A DNA stretch of 64,000 nucleotides, taken from assembly GCA_013697785.1 (NCBI GenBank), contig JACCWE010000030.1, forward strand, positions 32,079-96,078, written 5' to 3'. Position numbers and translations under genes: made by a program. Positions within the stretch are counted from its first letter, which is position 1. Each line of letters starts with the position of its first letter. The notes under the pieces were generated by a model that saw only the letters and a list, made by a program, of their open reading frames with translations, ran no database searches and was not told where the DNA came from. This DNA comes from Gemmatimonadaceae bacterium (GTDB taxonomy: Bacteria; Gemmatimonadota; Gemmatimonadetes; Gemmatimonadales; Gemmatimonadaceae). Of the stretch, positions 9,138 through 17,992 are shown piece after piece.

Positions 9138-10730
<1,593 letters not shown>

Positions 10731-11489
10731 CTAGCGCGGGGGCTCGTTGGAGGGCGAGCGGAGCAGCGCGCGCACGTCCGCGTGTGTCGATTCGGAGAGG
10801 ATATCGCGCGGCGACCCCTCCTCCACCACCACACCCTTCGCCAACACCGCCACCCTGTCCGCGAACGCCTCGGCGAAGTCCACATCGTGCGTCGAGATCA
10901 GCAGCGCGTGCCCCTCGGCCGCGAGTCCGCGCAGCACCTCGCCGAGGCTGCTGCGGCGCGCGGGATCGAGCGCGGAGGTTGGCTCGTCGAGCAGGAGAAG
11001 CGTAGGATCGGGGGCGAGCGCGCGCGCGATGGCGACGCGCTGCGCCTCTCCCCCCGACAGCTGGCGCGGAAAGGCGGCCATGCGGTGCGCGACACCAAGC
11101 GTCGTGAGCAGCGCCGTCGCCTCCGTTTCCGCTTTCTCGCGCGTCCAGCCGAGCGCGTGCACGAGCGCGAGCGTCACGTTGTCGAGCACCGAGAGATGCT
11201 CGAAGAGCGACTGCGACTGGAAGACCATCCCGACACTGCGGCGCAGCACCTTCAGCTTCGACTCCGGCGGCACGGGCCCCGGTGCGAGCGCAAAGCCGTC
11301 GACGACGATCGACCCCGAGTCGAACGATCCGAGTGCCGCGATCGCGCGCAGCATAGTCGTCTTCCCCGAGCCGGAGGTGCCCATGAGCATGCAGATCTCG
11401 CCCGGCGCGACATCGATCGTGACGCCGCGCAGCACTTCGACGGCGCCGCGTGATGCGTGAACGTCGCGAACATCCAGCGCCTGGGTCAT
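10731..11489 (-). CDS. Polar amino acid ABC transporter ATPase (GlnQ-like)
   Basis: A 252-residue ABC ATPase. Walker A GTSGSGKT (37-44), Q-loop VFQSQSLF, signature LSGGEAQRVAIARAL, Walker B LLLLDEPTSALDP and H-loop STHD are all intact. It fits the HisP/GlnQ family that powers uptake of polar amino acids. Its ATG overlaps the stop of the fused binding-protein/permease gene upstream (ATGA), so the two form one importer operon. The final ~15 residues are basic and variable. Cytoplasmic face of the inner membrane. Confidence 0.92.
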   Translation of the reverse strand: MTQALDVRDVHASRGAVEVLRGVTIDVAPGEICMLMGTSGSGKTTMLRAIAALGSFDSGSIVVDGFALAPGPVPPESKLKVLRRSVGMVFQSQSLFEHLSVLDNVTLALVHALGWTREKAETEATALLTTLGVAHRMAAFPRQLSGGEAQRVAIARALAPDPTLLLLDEPTSALDPARRSSLGEVLRGLAAEGHALLISTHDVDFAEAFADRVAVLAKGVVVEEGSPRDILSESTHADVRALLRSPSNEPPR

Positions 11490-12955
11490 ACGGAGCTCCA
11501 CTTCTTCTCGAGCGCGCGTGCGAGACGCGACAGTGGAAGCGAGAGCGCGAGATAGATCAACGAGCAGAGAATTCCGGGCACCACCCAGCTGCCGACATTC
11601 GTCGCGTAGATCGCCGTCTGCTTCGTGAGCTCGACGACGGTGATGACGGACACTAGTGACGAATCCTTGAGCAGCGCGACGAAGTCGTTCGTCATCGGCG
11701 CGAGCGCGAGCCTGAGCGCCTGCGGTCCGCGAACGAGTCGAAGGATCTGCGCCTCGGAGAGTCCAAGCGTGCGCCCGGCCTCCAGCTGCGTGCGCGGGAT
11801 CGCCTGCAGCGCCGCGCGATAGATCTCCGATTCGTACGCCGCGTAGTTCAGCCCAAGACCGAGAACGGCCGCGACGAACGCCGGGAGTCGTACGAACCCG
11901 GACAGTCCGTAGTACAACACAAAGAGCTGCAGCAGCACCGGCGTCCCGCGAATGATCTCGACGTACACCGCGAGCGGCGCTCGCACGAGCGGCGATCCGT
12001 ACACGCGCCCCGCCGCGACCGCGATGCCTACGCCCACGGCGAGCACCATTGCGAGGCATGAAAGCAGGAGCGTGATCCCCGCGGCGCGCAGCAGCGCGGG
12101 GAGATACGAGCGCACGGTGCGCACGCTCGCGATCGCCCCCGCGGCGCGCGCGCGCGCGGAGTCGTCGAGCACACGCGCGAAGTACGCGGTTTGCGTCGTG
12201 TCCCATACGTGCCATGCGCGAAACGTCTTCTCGAGCGAGCCGTCGCGCATCCGTGCGCGCAGAATCGCGTTCACGGAATCGCGAAGTGCGGTGTCGCGAG
12301 CCGCGAGCACAGCCACGTAGGATCCCGTCTCGACGGGCACCCGCTGGATAAAGAAGCCGCCGGTACGGCGCAGCGAGCGGTCGGCGATGATGTTGTCGAG
12401 CAGCACCGCATCCACGCGGCCGGCAACGAGATCGCTGTAGGGATGCACATCGTCGTCGTACGAGATCGGGATCGGTCCACCATGCGGCTGCGCGTCGAGC
12501 AGCATCTGATACGCGCCGGTGCCGCCGAGCGTGGCGACGCGCTTGCCTGCGAGATCGGCGAGCGTGCGGTAGCGCGCGCTGTCGGCGAAGCGCACGGCGA
12601 GCACTTCGCGAAACTCGAAATACGGAATCGACACCGCATGCCGCGCGCGCAGCTCCGGCCTGTCCTCGACGCCGGACATCCCGATCGAGAAATCCGCGCG
12701 CTCCACCGACGCCTCGATCGATGCCCACGCCACCTGGACGAACAGCGGATCGCGATGCAGGTCGTGGCCGATCATCTGTGCGATCTCGACGTCGAAGCCG
12801 CGCACCTTCGCGGGGTCGGCGGGATCCGCCTCTACGAACGGCGCTCCGCCCTCGGCGTCACCGCCCCAGCGAAGCGGCGCGTGCGCACCATTCGCGGGCG
12901 AGCACGCGCCGAGCACGAACGACGACACCAACGCCGCAAGCGCGCGGCGGACCAG
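11486..12955 (-). CDS. Fused solute-binding/permease protein of amino acid ABC importer
   Basis: About 489 residues. An SBP_bac_3 binding domain (about 20-265: ERADFSIGMSGVEDRPE, LAGKRVATLGGTGAYQML, GRVDAVLLDN) is followed by a HisM/GlnP-type permease domain (about 275-489) with the EAA loop EAGRTLGLSEAQILRLV. The fusion resembles GlnPQ-type transporters. The start is uncertain: this frame has no ATG, GTG or TTG before 12931. CTG at 12955 gives a full lipoprotein signal (MVRRALAALVSSFVLGAC), whereas TTG at 12931 leaves only a stub before the lipobox Cys. I chose CTG on that ground. The preceding ykvA gene ends at 12982. Confidence 0.8.
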   Translation of the reverse strand: MVRRALAALVSSFVLGACSPANGAHAPLRWGGDAEGGAPFVEADPADPAKVRGFDVEIAQMIGHDLHRDPLFVQVAWASIEASVERADFSIGMSGVEDRPELRARHAVSIPYFEFREVLAVRFADSARYRTLADLAGKRVATLGGTGAYQMLLDAQPHGGPIPISYDDDVHPYSDLVAGRVDAVLLDNIIADRSLRRTGGFFIQRVPVETGSYVAVLAARDTALRDSVNAILRARMRDGSLEKTFRAWHVWDTTQTAYFARVLDDSARARAAGAIASVRTVRSYLPALLRAAGITLLLSCLAMVLAVGVGIAVAAGRVYGSPLVRAPLAVYVEIIRGTPVLLQLFVLYYGLSGFVRLPAFVAAVLGLGLNYAAYESEIYRAALQAIPRTQLEAGRTLGLSEAQILRLVRGPQALRLALAPMTNDFVALLKDSSLVSVITVVELTKQTAIYATNVGSWVVPGILCSLIYLALSLPLSRLARALEKKWSSV

Positions 12956-12981
12956 CCTCGTGCGAACCGCCGCGGTGGCGT

Positions 12982-13422
12982 CTATCGAGCGATCTTCCGG
13001 AGACGACGACGGATGCCGCGCGGCAGGAAGAACGCGGCGGCCACGATCACTTCCTGCAGCGCCGTGGGGTGCAAATCCTCGACCGCACCGTCCCAGTGAT
13101 CGCGCACCACACGCATGCCGGCGTTGGTGATCAGCCTGCGCACGGCGAGCACGAGCACGAACACATCGTCGACCTGTCCGAGAAACGGAATGAAGTCCGG
13201 AATCAGGTCGATCGGCGAGACGACATACGCGATGGCAACGCCCAGGAGCACCTTGTCGAGCGTCGGAACGCGCGGATCTGTGACGAGCCCCGCCATCAGC
13301 CGGAGATACGACGGGATCTGCGTGATCTTGCCGATCAACGTGCGCTTGGCGCCGGTGCGCGGAGCCGGTTCGCGGCTGCGGGGTTTCGAGCGGGCGCCGG
13401 CAGTGCTGGAAGTCGCGGTCAC
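12982..13422 (-). CDS. YkvA-family (DUF1232) membrane protein
   Basis: A 146-residue protein with the DUF1232 signature YVVSPIDLIPDFIPFLGQVDD near residues 67-87 and a short hydrophobic stretch VLLGVAIAY before it. The N-terminal ~30 residues are basic and Ser/Pro-rich. The family is widespread and of unknown function, usually a small inner-membrane protein. Its ATG overlaps the stop of the upstream small protein (ATGA), and the ABC importer follows by 26 bases, so these four genes are probably cotranscribed. Confidence 0.85.
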   Translation of the reverse strand: MTATSSTAGARSKPRSREPAPRTGAKRTLIGKITQIPSYLRLMAGLVTDPRVPTLDKVLLGVAIAYVVSPIDLIPDFIPFLGQVDDVFVLVLAVRRLITNAGMRVVRDHWDGAVEDLHPTALQEVIVAAAFFLPRGIRRRLRKIAR

Positions 13423-13832
13423 GTCGTGGTGCCTCCGGAAGTGTCGGTCGGTGGTACCGCGGGCGCTGTCGCCGGCGGTGCTGCTGCCGGAGTGGCGGTG
13501 GGCCGCTCCGTCGTGGCGCGCGCAACGTTGCGCGACGCCGCATCGACCACATCACTTGCAACTGACTTGCCAGCCGCGGCGACGCCCGAGAGAACGCCCA
13601 TAGCCTTGTTCATGAGCCCCATTGTCTCCGAGATCGCCGACGCCGACACCCGGCCCGCGCGCAGCGTATCCTCGACCCCCTCGGCGAACCGCTGCATCGC
13701 GTTCGGCGACTGCGCCGTGCGCTCCGCGTACTTGGACTCGAGGAACTCGATGTAGTCGAGGAGCTGATACCCACGCTCGTCGGGGAGAACGTCGAGGGTG
13801 CGGACGATGCGATCGCGAAGACTCGTATTCAT
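13419..13832 (-). CDS. Small protein with Ala/Pro/Thr-rich tail, function unknown
   Basis: 137 residues, not recognised. The N-terminal ~35 residues (VRTLDVLPDERGYQLLDYIE) look helical and acidic. A middle amphipathic helix rich in Ala/Gly/Val follows, then a low-complexity tail of Ala, Pro and Thr from about residue 108. No signal peptide. It is coupled to ykvA by ATGA, suggesting a shared role. First gene of this leftward operon. Confidence 0.65.
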   Translation of the reverse strand: MNTSLRDRIVRTLDVLPDERGYQLLDYIEFLESKYAERTAQSPNAMQRFAEGVEDTLRAGRVSASAISETMGLMNKAMGVLSGVAAAGKSVASDVVDAASRNVARATTERPTATPAAAPPATAPAVPPTDTSGGTTT

Positions 13833-13899
13833 GGCAGGCTGATCGTGGAAAGACTCGGGGCGCGGCTAGCTGTGATTTACCACGTATGCTCGGATGTAG

Positions 13900-13929
13900 C
13901 TACGCCCCTCGCAACGGCGAAGGGCGTAG
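13900..13929 (-). terminator. Stem-loop downstream of the M15 peptidase gene
   Basis: CTACGCCC and GGGCGTAG pair perfectly and the inner CTCGC/GGCGA adds more pairs with one mismatch, around an AAC-containing loop. It lies about 30 bases past the M15 peptidase stop on the minus strand and before the next leftward gene. There is no T run, so intrinsic termination is uncertain. Confidence 0.35.
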
Positions 13930-13957
13930 TAGAGAACCGGTGGTTCCGAAGCGAGCC

Positions 13958-14956
13958 TTATCCGCGACCCCAGCGAGCGCGGACACCGCGCGCGTCGACG
14001 TGAGCGAATGGGCCGTGCACTCCATTGCCGCGATAGATGCCGACGCCGCCCGCGAGCTCCGGGTGCGCGGTCTCGACGCGATCCACCGCGTCACGAATGA
14101 CCTTCGCGTCGGCCGCATTGACGCGCCCGTCGTGATTCAGATCTTCCATGCGCCCGGTACCATTGTTGTCGACGAAGACGTCGGCAGCGTCGCCGTACTG
14201 GTGGCGGCTGTCGCGAGCGCGGCCGCCTTCACCGACGCCCTGCACGTTGTACTCGGGCGTCCGGAAGCCGGACATGACCGCGAGGTGCTCGACGTGCACA
14301 CCGTGCACGTTGAGATCCTGGATGACGAGCTCGAGCTTGTCGATGAGCCGCTCATTGAGCACGAGATACTTGGGCCAGGTCTCCTGCTGGTCGTGCGTCA
14401 GGAAGTCGCTGAGCCGGAAGTGATCCGAGACGTAGGTGGTCTCGTTCGCCGCCGTGACCTCGATGAAGCCTTCCGGATTCGCGTAGCCCGAGGAGCGCGG
14501 CGCACGGCGCTCGGCCGGCCAGCTTCCCATGCGATACGAGCCGATCCGGCCGGCCTGCTTGGCTGAGAACGGGAGCATAGTGATGAGCGAGAACGAGCGC
14601 GATGCATCCATTAATGGATGAATGCCGGGGGTCTCGAGCGCGCTGTCGCCGAACAGCTGGGCGAGGATCGGAATGCCGAGCGTGGGGGTGCCACGGGCGA
14701 CGAAGCGGGCGCGGAGCTTCCCGCTGAGTCCGACGAGCGAATCGAGGAACGCGAACGCCATCGGTTTGGCGGGCGTGGCGATCGCACCGGCGGACACCGT
14801 AATGGCGATCGGAGGGACGGGTGGAGCTTTCGGGAGGTCGGGATGCTCGTCGAGTTCGAAGGACGCGCCTGCGGCGACGCCTACGAACGCGATGCTGGCA
14901 ATAACTCCGACTGCGCGTGCCTTGTACCGGCGTGCGCGGGGTGAGGATGTCTTCAC
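13958..14956 (-). CDS. M15-family D-Ala-D-Ala carboxypeptidase-like with EF-hand-like insert
   Basis: 332 residues from GTG 14956, chosen because AGGGAGGG lies 7 bases before it; a TTG at 15028 would read through a structured leader. A basic start and a hydrophobic segment (AVGVIASIAFVGVAAGA) suggest a membrane anchor or signal. The C-terminal domain has the zinc motif H-x2-G-x-A-x-D (SRHQYGDAAD, His252-Asp259) and HVD (His319, Asp321), as in M15A peptidases that trim peptidoglycan stems. Between these, DLNHDGRVNAAD (about 272-283) is a calcium-loop sequence of dockerin/EF-hand type. Neighbours are L,D-transpeptidase genes, supporting a periplasmic cell-wall role. Confidence 0.8.
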   Translation of the reverse strand: MKTSSPRARRYKARAVGVIASIAFVGVAAGASFELDEHPDLPKAPPVPPIAITVSAGAIATPAKPMAFAFLDSLVGLSGKLRARFVARGTPTLGIPILAQLFGDSALETPGIHPLMDASRSFSLITMLPFSAKQAGRIGSYRMGSWPAERRAPRSSGYANPEGFIEVTAANETTYVSDHFRLSDFLTHDQQETWPKYLVLNERLIDKLELVIQDLNVHGVHVEHLAVMSGFRTPEYNVQGVGEGGRARDSRHQYGDAADVFVDNNGTGRMEDLNHDGRVNAADAKVIRDAVDRVETAHPELAGGVGIYRGNGVHGPFAHVDARGVRARWGRG

Positions 14957-14967
14957 GGGATGCCCTC

Positions 14968-15039
14968 CCTGGCAACCAGACGGACCGCCTGAGGCAGTCT
15001 CTTGGTTTTGCGTGTTGGCCGAAGCCAACGTGCCCTTTT
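14968..15039 (-). promoter_or_regulatory. Structured leader resembling c-di-GMP-I (GEMM) riboswitch
   Basis: Read on the minus strand: AAAAGGGCA, a hairpin GTTGGC-TTCG-GCCAAC, then ACGCAAAACC, a perfect 7-bp hairpin GACTGCC-TCA-GGCGGTC, then TGGTTGCC. GGCA can pair with the closing TGCC. Order and spacing resemble GEMM-I RNAs (AAAGGGCA..., ACGCAAAGCC, GGGUUGCC). Differences: no AACC after GGGCA, a TTCG rather than GNRA loop, and A for G in GCAAAGCC. The 3' strand abuts the ribosome binding site of the M15 gene, which would suit translational control. Confidence 0.4.
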
Positions 15040-15091
15040 ACAAGGAGTCCTCGACCTCAGGAGAGGCGAGGCGTCAACACGGTTCTATGTT

Positions 15092-15121
15092 ACAATAGAC
15101 GCCGGTGGCGTGATACTGCAA
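15092..15121 (-). promoter_or_regulatory. Possible promoter of the M15 peptidase transcript
   Basis: On the minus strand TTGCAG (-35-like) is followed after 18 bases by TATTGT (-10-like). Transcription would begin near 15085, upstream of the whole structured leader. This is a weak consensus match supported mainly by position. Confidence 0.3.
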
Positions 15122-15157
15122 CCCATTAGTAGATCTCTACGTTGACTGGCCAGGCGG

Positions 15158-16081
15158 TCAATAGATGAACACCGCGGTTCCGACCGGGACGATGCTGTAG
15201 AGGTACGCAATGTCCTCATTACGCAGGCGGACACAGCCGTGGCTGACCGCTTTGCCTATCGACAGCGGCTCATCCGTACCGTGGAGCGCATAACCGTCGC
15301 CCATGTTCAAGCGGTGGCCGCCCAGCGTTCCTTTGTACTTCCGCTGGTTTGTCCCGTAGGGCGGAACGATGATGTTCCCACCTGCGGTGATCTCGTGGCC
15401 ATCTTTGGCCTCGAGTGGAATCTCCAGGCCGTCCGCCCCTCGCTTCACCACATCGTTGCCGTCGACCTCGATCATCGTGCCATCCCCGCCCGGGATCGCC
15501 TTCTTGCGATCGAGCGCCATGATTCCCAACCCCTTTTTCTTCGCCTGCTCCACGTAGTGCCAGTCCGGCGGCACCCACACAGGATCCATCTCCTTGCTTT
15601 GCACCACCAGACGGCCGCGCGGAGTGTCGAACTTGAACTCCTGCCGGCTGCCCTGCTTCTGAACTAGGGTCTTTCCGCTCCCCACGGCCACCTGCGTCGT
15701 ATAGAGCGTCGTGTCGCCAACCTTGTACCAGAGTCGACGGTCCTCGAGGCTCACCACGAGATACGGCTTCGTCTCCGTGCTGTCGGGCTCGGTCGCCAGC
15801 ATCGACTGCAGCGAGTCGGTTACCGTTCCCGCCTTCCGGCTCACATCGTCGAGCAGCTCCCAATTCCGATTGAACACAATTCGGTTGATGTCGCGCTGAA
15901 AACGCACGCGCAGCGTCGAATAGACGAGCACCCCGCTCACGATTCCCAGGAGAACGGTGGTACCGATGGCGCCCGCCATGAACTTCCAGCCGTCGCGCGC
16001 CTCGGGCGTTGTCGTGAACGCCGGGCGCGGGCGGATCGGGCGTGGCTCAGGAGACGGAATGCTGCCGCTGGGTATGCTCAT
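15158..16081 (-). CDS. L,D-transpeptidase (YkuD domain)
   Basis: 307 residues: a short Pro-rich cytoplasmic start, one membrane segment (about 35-55, GAIGTTVLLGIVSGVLV), and a C-terminal YkuD domain. The catalytic motif is intact: HGTDEPLSIGKAVSHGCVRL with Cys283 and His281. These enzymes form 3-3 peptidoglycan crosslinks or attach proteins to meso-DAP in the periplasm. The C-terminus ends VPVGTAVFIY directly after the domain. It lies 33 bases behind a degenerate homologue, and the two are probably cotranscribed. Confidence 0.92.
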   Translation of the reverse strand: MSIPSGSIPSPEPRPIRPRPAFTTTPEARDGWKFMAGAIGTTVLLGIVSGVLVYSTLRVRFQRDINRIVFNRNWELLDDVSRKAGTVTDSLQSMLATEPDSTETKPYLVVSLEDRRLWYKVGDTTLYTTQVAVGSGKTLVQKQGSRQEFKFDTPRGRLVVQSKEMDPVWVPPDWHYVEQAKKKGLGIMALDRKKAIPGGDGTMIEVDGNDVVKRGADGLEIPLEAKDGHEITAGGNIIVPPYGTNQRKYKGTLGGHRLNMGDGYALHGTDEPLSIGKAVSHGCVRLRNEDIAYLYSIVPVGTAVFIY

Positions 16082-16114
16082 GTCCCTCGTAAATAAATCA
16101 GATCTTCCACTACT

Positions 16115-16795
16115 TCAATAAAAATAAACGACTGTTCCACGCTGCAGGTCCGGCGTGACCGCCCGCAAATCCTCGGCGCTCACCCTGATACTCCCCGGCA
16201 GCACGTACGACGAATCATTCAACGGCCCCACGCTCGGCAACGAATAGATGACGGTGCCACCATTTAGGACGACCGCCACCGGCCCGAGAGCACCGACGAG
16301 CCCCAGCGTCGCCGGCTGGGGGACCCCGCGATCCGCGTACACCCACGCCGGGACCTCCCACGCGTCCTTCGGACCCATCACGCGCTCGACCGTGCGGGTG
16401 CCGCGCGGAGCGGCCATGTGAAGCGTGTCCTTGCCGCTTCCAAGCCGCTTCCCGGCCGCCACCTCGACACTCATTTCGCGCAGCAGCGCTCCGTCCCGCT
16501 CGAGATACATCTTGCTGCTGTCGACCGCGACCGCCAGATGGATCTCCTTGTCGATCTTCGCCTGCCGCCGCAGCAGCTCCATCATCATCGCGAGCCGCTT
16601 CTCGTTCGTATTCGTCACCGCGTCGCTTCGCCGCCGCTCGAAGTCGCTCATCCCGGAGCGGAGGCGAGCGATCTCGTTCTGGTAGGCGACGCGCTTGTAG
16701 AGCACCCATCCGTCAATCGCGAGGAGGCCGACGATGATGACGGCAACCGCCGCGGTGAACGCCGGATGCTTCCGGCGAAAATCGGAGAAGGGCAT
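16115..16795 (-). CDS. Catalytically dead L,D-transpeptidase-like protein
   Basis: 226 residues: one N-terminal membrane segment (FTAAVAVIIVGLLAIDGWVLY), a coiled-coil-like linker, and a C-terminal domain parallel to the L,D-transpeptidase next door. Where the active enzyme has SHGCVRLRNEDIAYL, this one has LPGSIRVSAEDLRAV. Ser202 replaces the catalytic Cys and the His is gone, with exactly 24 residues after it in both proteins, and both end in a similar GT(A/V)V(F/Y)xY. It cannot use the usual Cys chemistry. It may be a scaffold or regulator of its neighbour. The homology call is from my own alignment. Confidence 0.7.
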   Translation of the reverse strand: MPFSDFRRKHPAFTAAVAVIIVGLLAIDGWVLYKRVAYQNEIARLRSGMSDFERRRSDAVTNTNEKRLAMMMELLRRQAKIDKEIHLAVAVDSSKMYLERDGALLREMSVEVAAGKRLGSGKDTLHMAAPRGTRTVERVMGPKDAWEVPAWVYADRGVPQPATLGLVGALGPVAVVLNGGTVIYSLPSVGPLNDSSYVLPGSIRVSAEDLRAVTPDLQRGTVVYFY

Positions 16796-16840
16796 CAGTG
16801 TATGTGAGAGTGGACGGCGCTGCGTGGCCGCCGAACGATG

Positions 16841-17908
16841 CTAGCGCGGAACGATGCGCAGGACATCGAGAATGGGTACCCCGGAAGGGTCGCTTCGTCC
16901 CGCCCGCACCCTCGCGAGCACCATGATGTAGCTCAGCGGTGGAAGCGCCTTCGCGCTCGCGACCAGCGCCGTCGGCAGCGCCAGATACAGGAGCGAGCTT
17001 TCACTCCCCGGTCCGCGGGCGAGCAGATATGGCTCGTCGGGCGCGAGCCCCTTCCGCAGCGGATCCGCCGCCTGCACCGCGATCGCCTGCACGACCCATC
17101 GCACCGTCGATCCCTTGTAGTGCTCCGGGTCCGAGCGCAGGTCCGCGGCGCTCACCGCGCTCACCGACGAGCTGTCCACCGGAATCAGCTCGCTCTCGCG
17201 CACCCACCCCTCGCTCTGCACGCGCGCCCATCCGTGATCCCGCGCCACGATGCGCAGGCGCGCCGCCGAGTCCGCGGTGCCACTCGGCTTTCCGTCCGGC
17301 GCGGCGCGCAGCACCAACGGATGCGCGGCCGCAAAGTCTCCCGACGCGATCGATGGATCGGGTGCGCTGGCCGACGGACCTGCGGGCGTGGTGCGCGGCG
17401 GAAGGGCCGCAACGCGCTGTGGCGCTCCCTGCGATGCACGCGGCGGTGCGACCGGCGCGGCGGGCGTGCGCACCGGCGCGCCACCGACGAGCGGCGGCGC
17501 TCTCGCGACGGTCGTCTTCAGCTCGCGCGTCTGCACCCACGCATCCCGCTTCACGCGAAACCAGTCGCCGCTCGCCGAGAGCTTATCCACCGCCATCCCA
17601 TCCTCGATCACGGCGACGATCGCACCTGATGGATCGGCGGTCCCCCGCAGTGCAGCGCCGCTCGATGCGTGCACGGTGAGCGCATCCTTCTTCGCCGTCA
17701 CCACGCTCTTGTGAAGAAATCCTTCCATCGTGACCGCGGTCCAATCCGCCTTCGTCACGCCGGCCTTGAGCGCAGCGCCAACGCGCAGCGTCGCCACGAG
17801 GCGGCCGTCGGGCGCGACGCGCGCGGCAGCCGCGGTGGTCGCAGTGGTCTGCGCACGAGCCGACGATGCCACGAGCGCGCACACGAGCACGATCGAATTA
17901 CAGCGCAT
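16841..17908 (-). CDS. Secreted SH3b-type protein
   Basis: 355 residues from ATG 17908, with a signal peptide MRCNSIVLVCALVASSARAQ. Two bacterial-SH3-like stretches are visible: AVDKLSASGDWFRVKRDAWVQ after about residue 95, and ARLRIVARDHGWARVQSEGWV after about residue 215. They are separated by a Pro/Ala-rich linker. A C-terminal domain (AADLRSDPEHYKGSTVRW onward) is not recognised. SH3b domains usually bind cell-wall peptides, which fits the transpeptidase genes downstream. An upstream ATG at 18139 would overlap gpmI's control region and lacks the signal peptide. Confidence 0.75.
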   Translation of the reverse strand: MRCNSIVLVCALVASSARAQTTATTAAAARVAPDGRLVATLRVGAALKAGVTKADWTAVTMEGFLHKSVVTAKKDALTVHASSGAALRGTADPSGAIVAVIEDGMAVDKLSASGDWFRVKRDAWVQTRELKTTVARAPPLVGGAPVRTPAAPVAPPRASQGAPQRVAALPPRTTPAGPSASAPDPSIASGDFAAAHPLVLRAAPDGKPSGTADSAARLRIVARDHGWARVQSEGWVRESELIPVDSSSVSAVSAADLRSDPEHYKGSTVRWVVQAIAVQAADPLRKGLAPDEPYLLARGPGSESSLLYLALPTALVASAKALPPLSYIMVLARVRAGRSDPSGVPILDVLRIVPR

Positions 17909-17992
17909 CGCTGGAAGGAGAATGAGAGGGCGCGTACATTTCCGAGGCTGGGGTCGCGCCGCAGTATACGTTCGAACTCTCACTGAGCAAAG

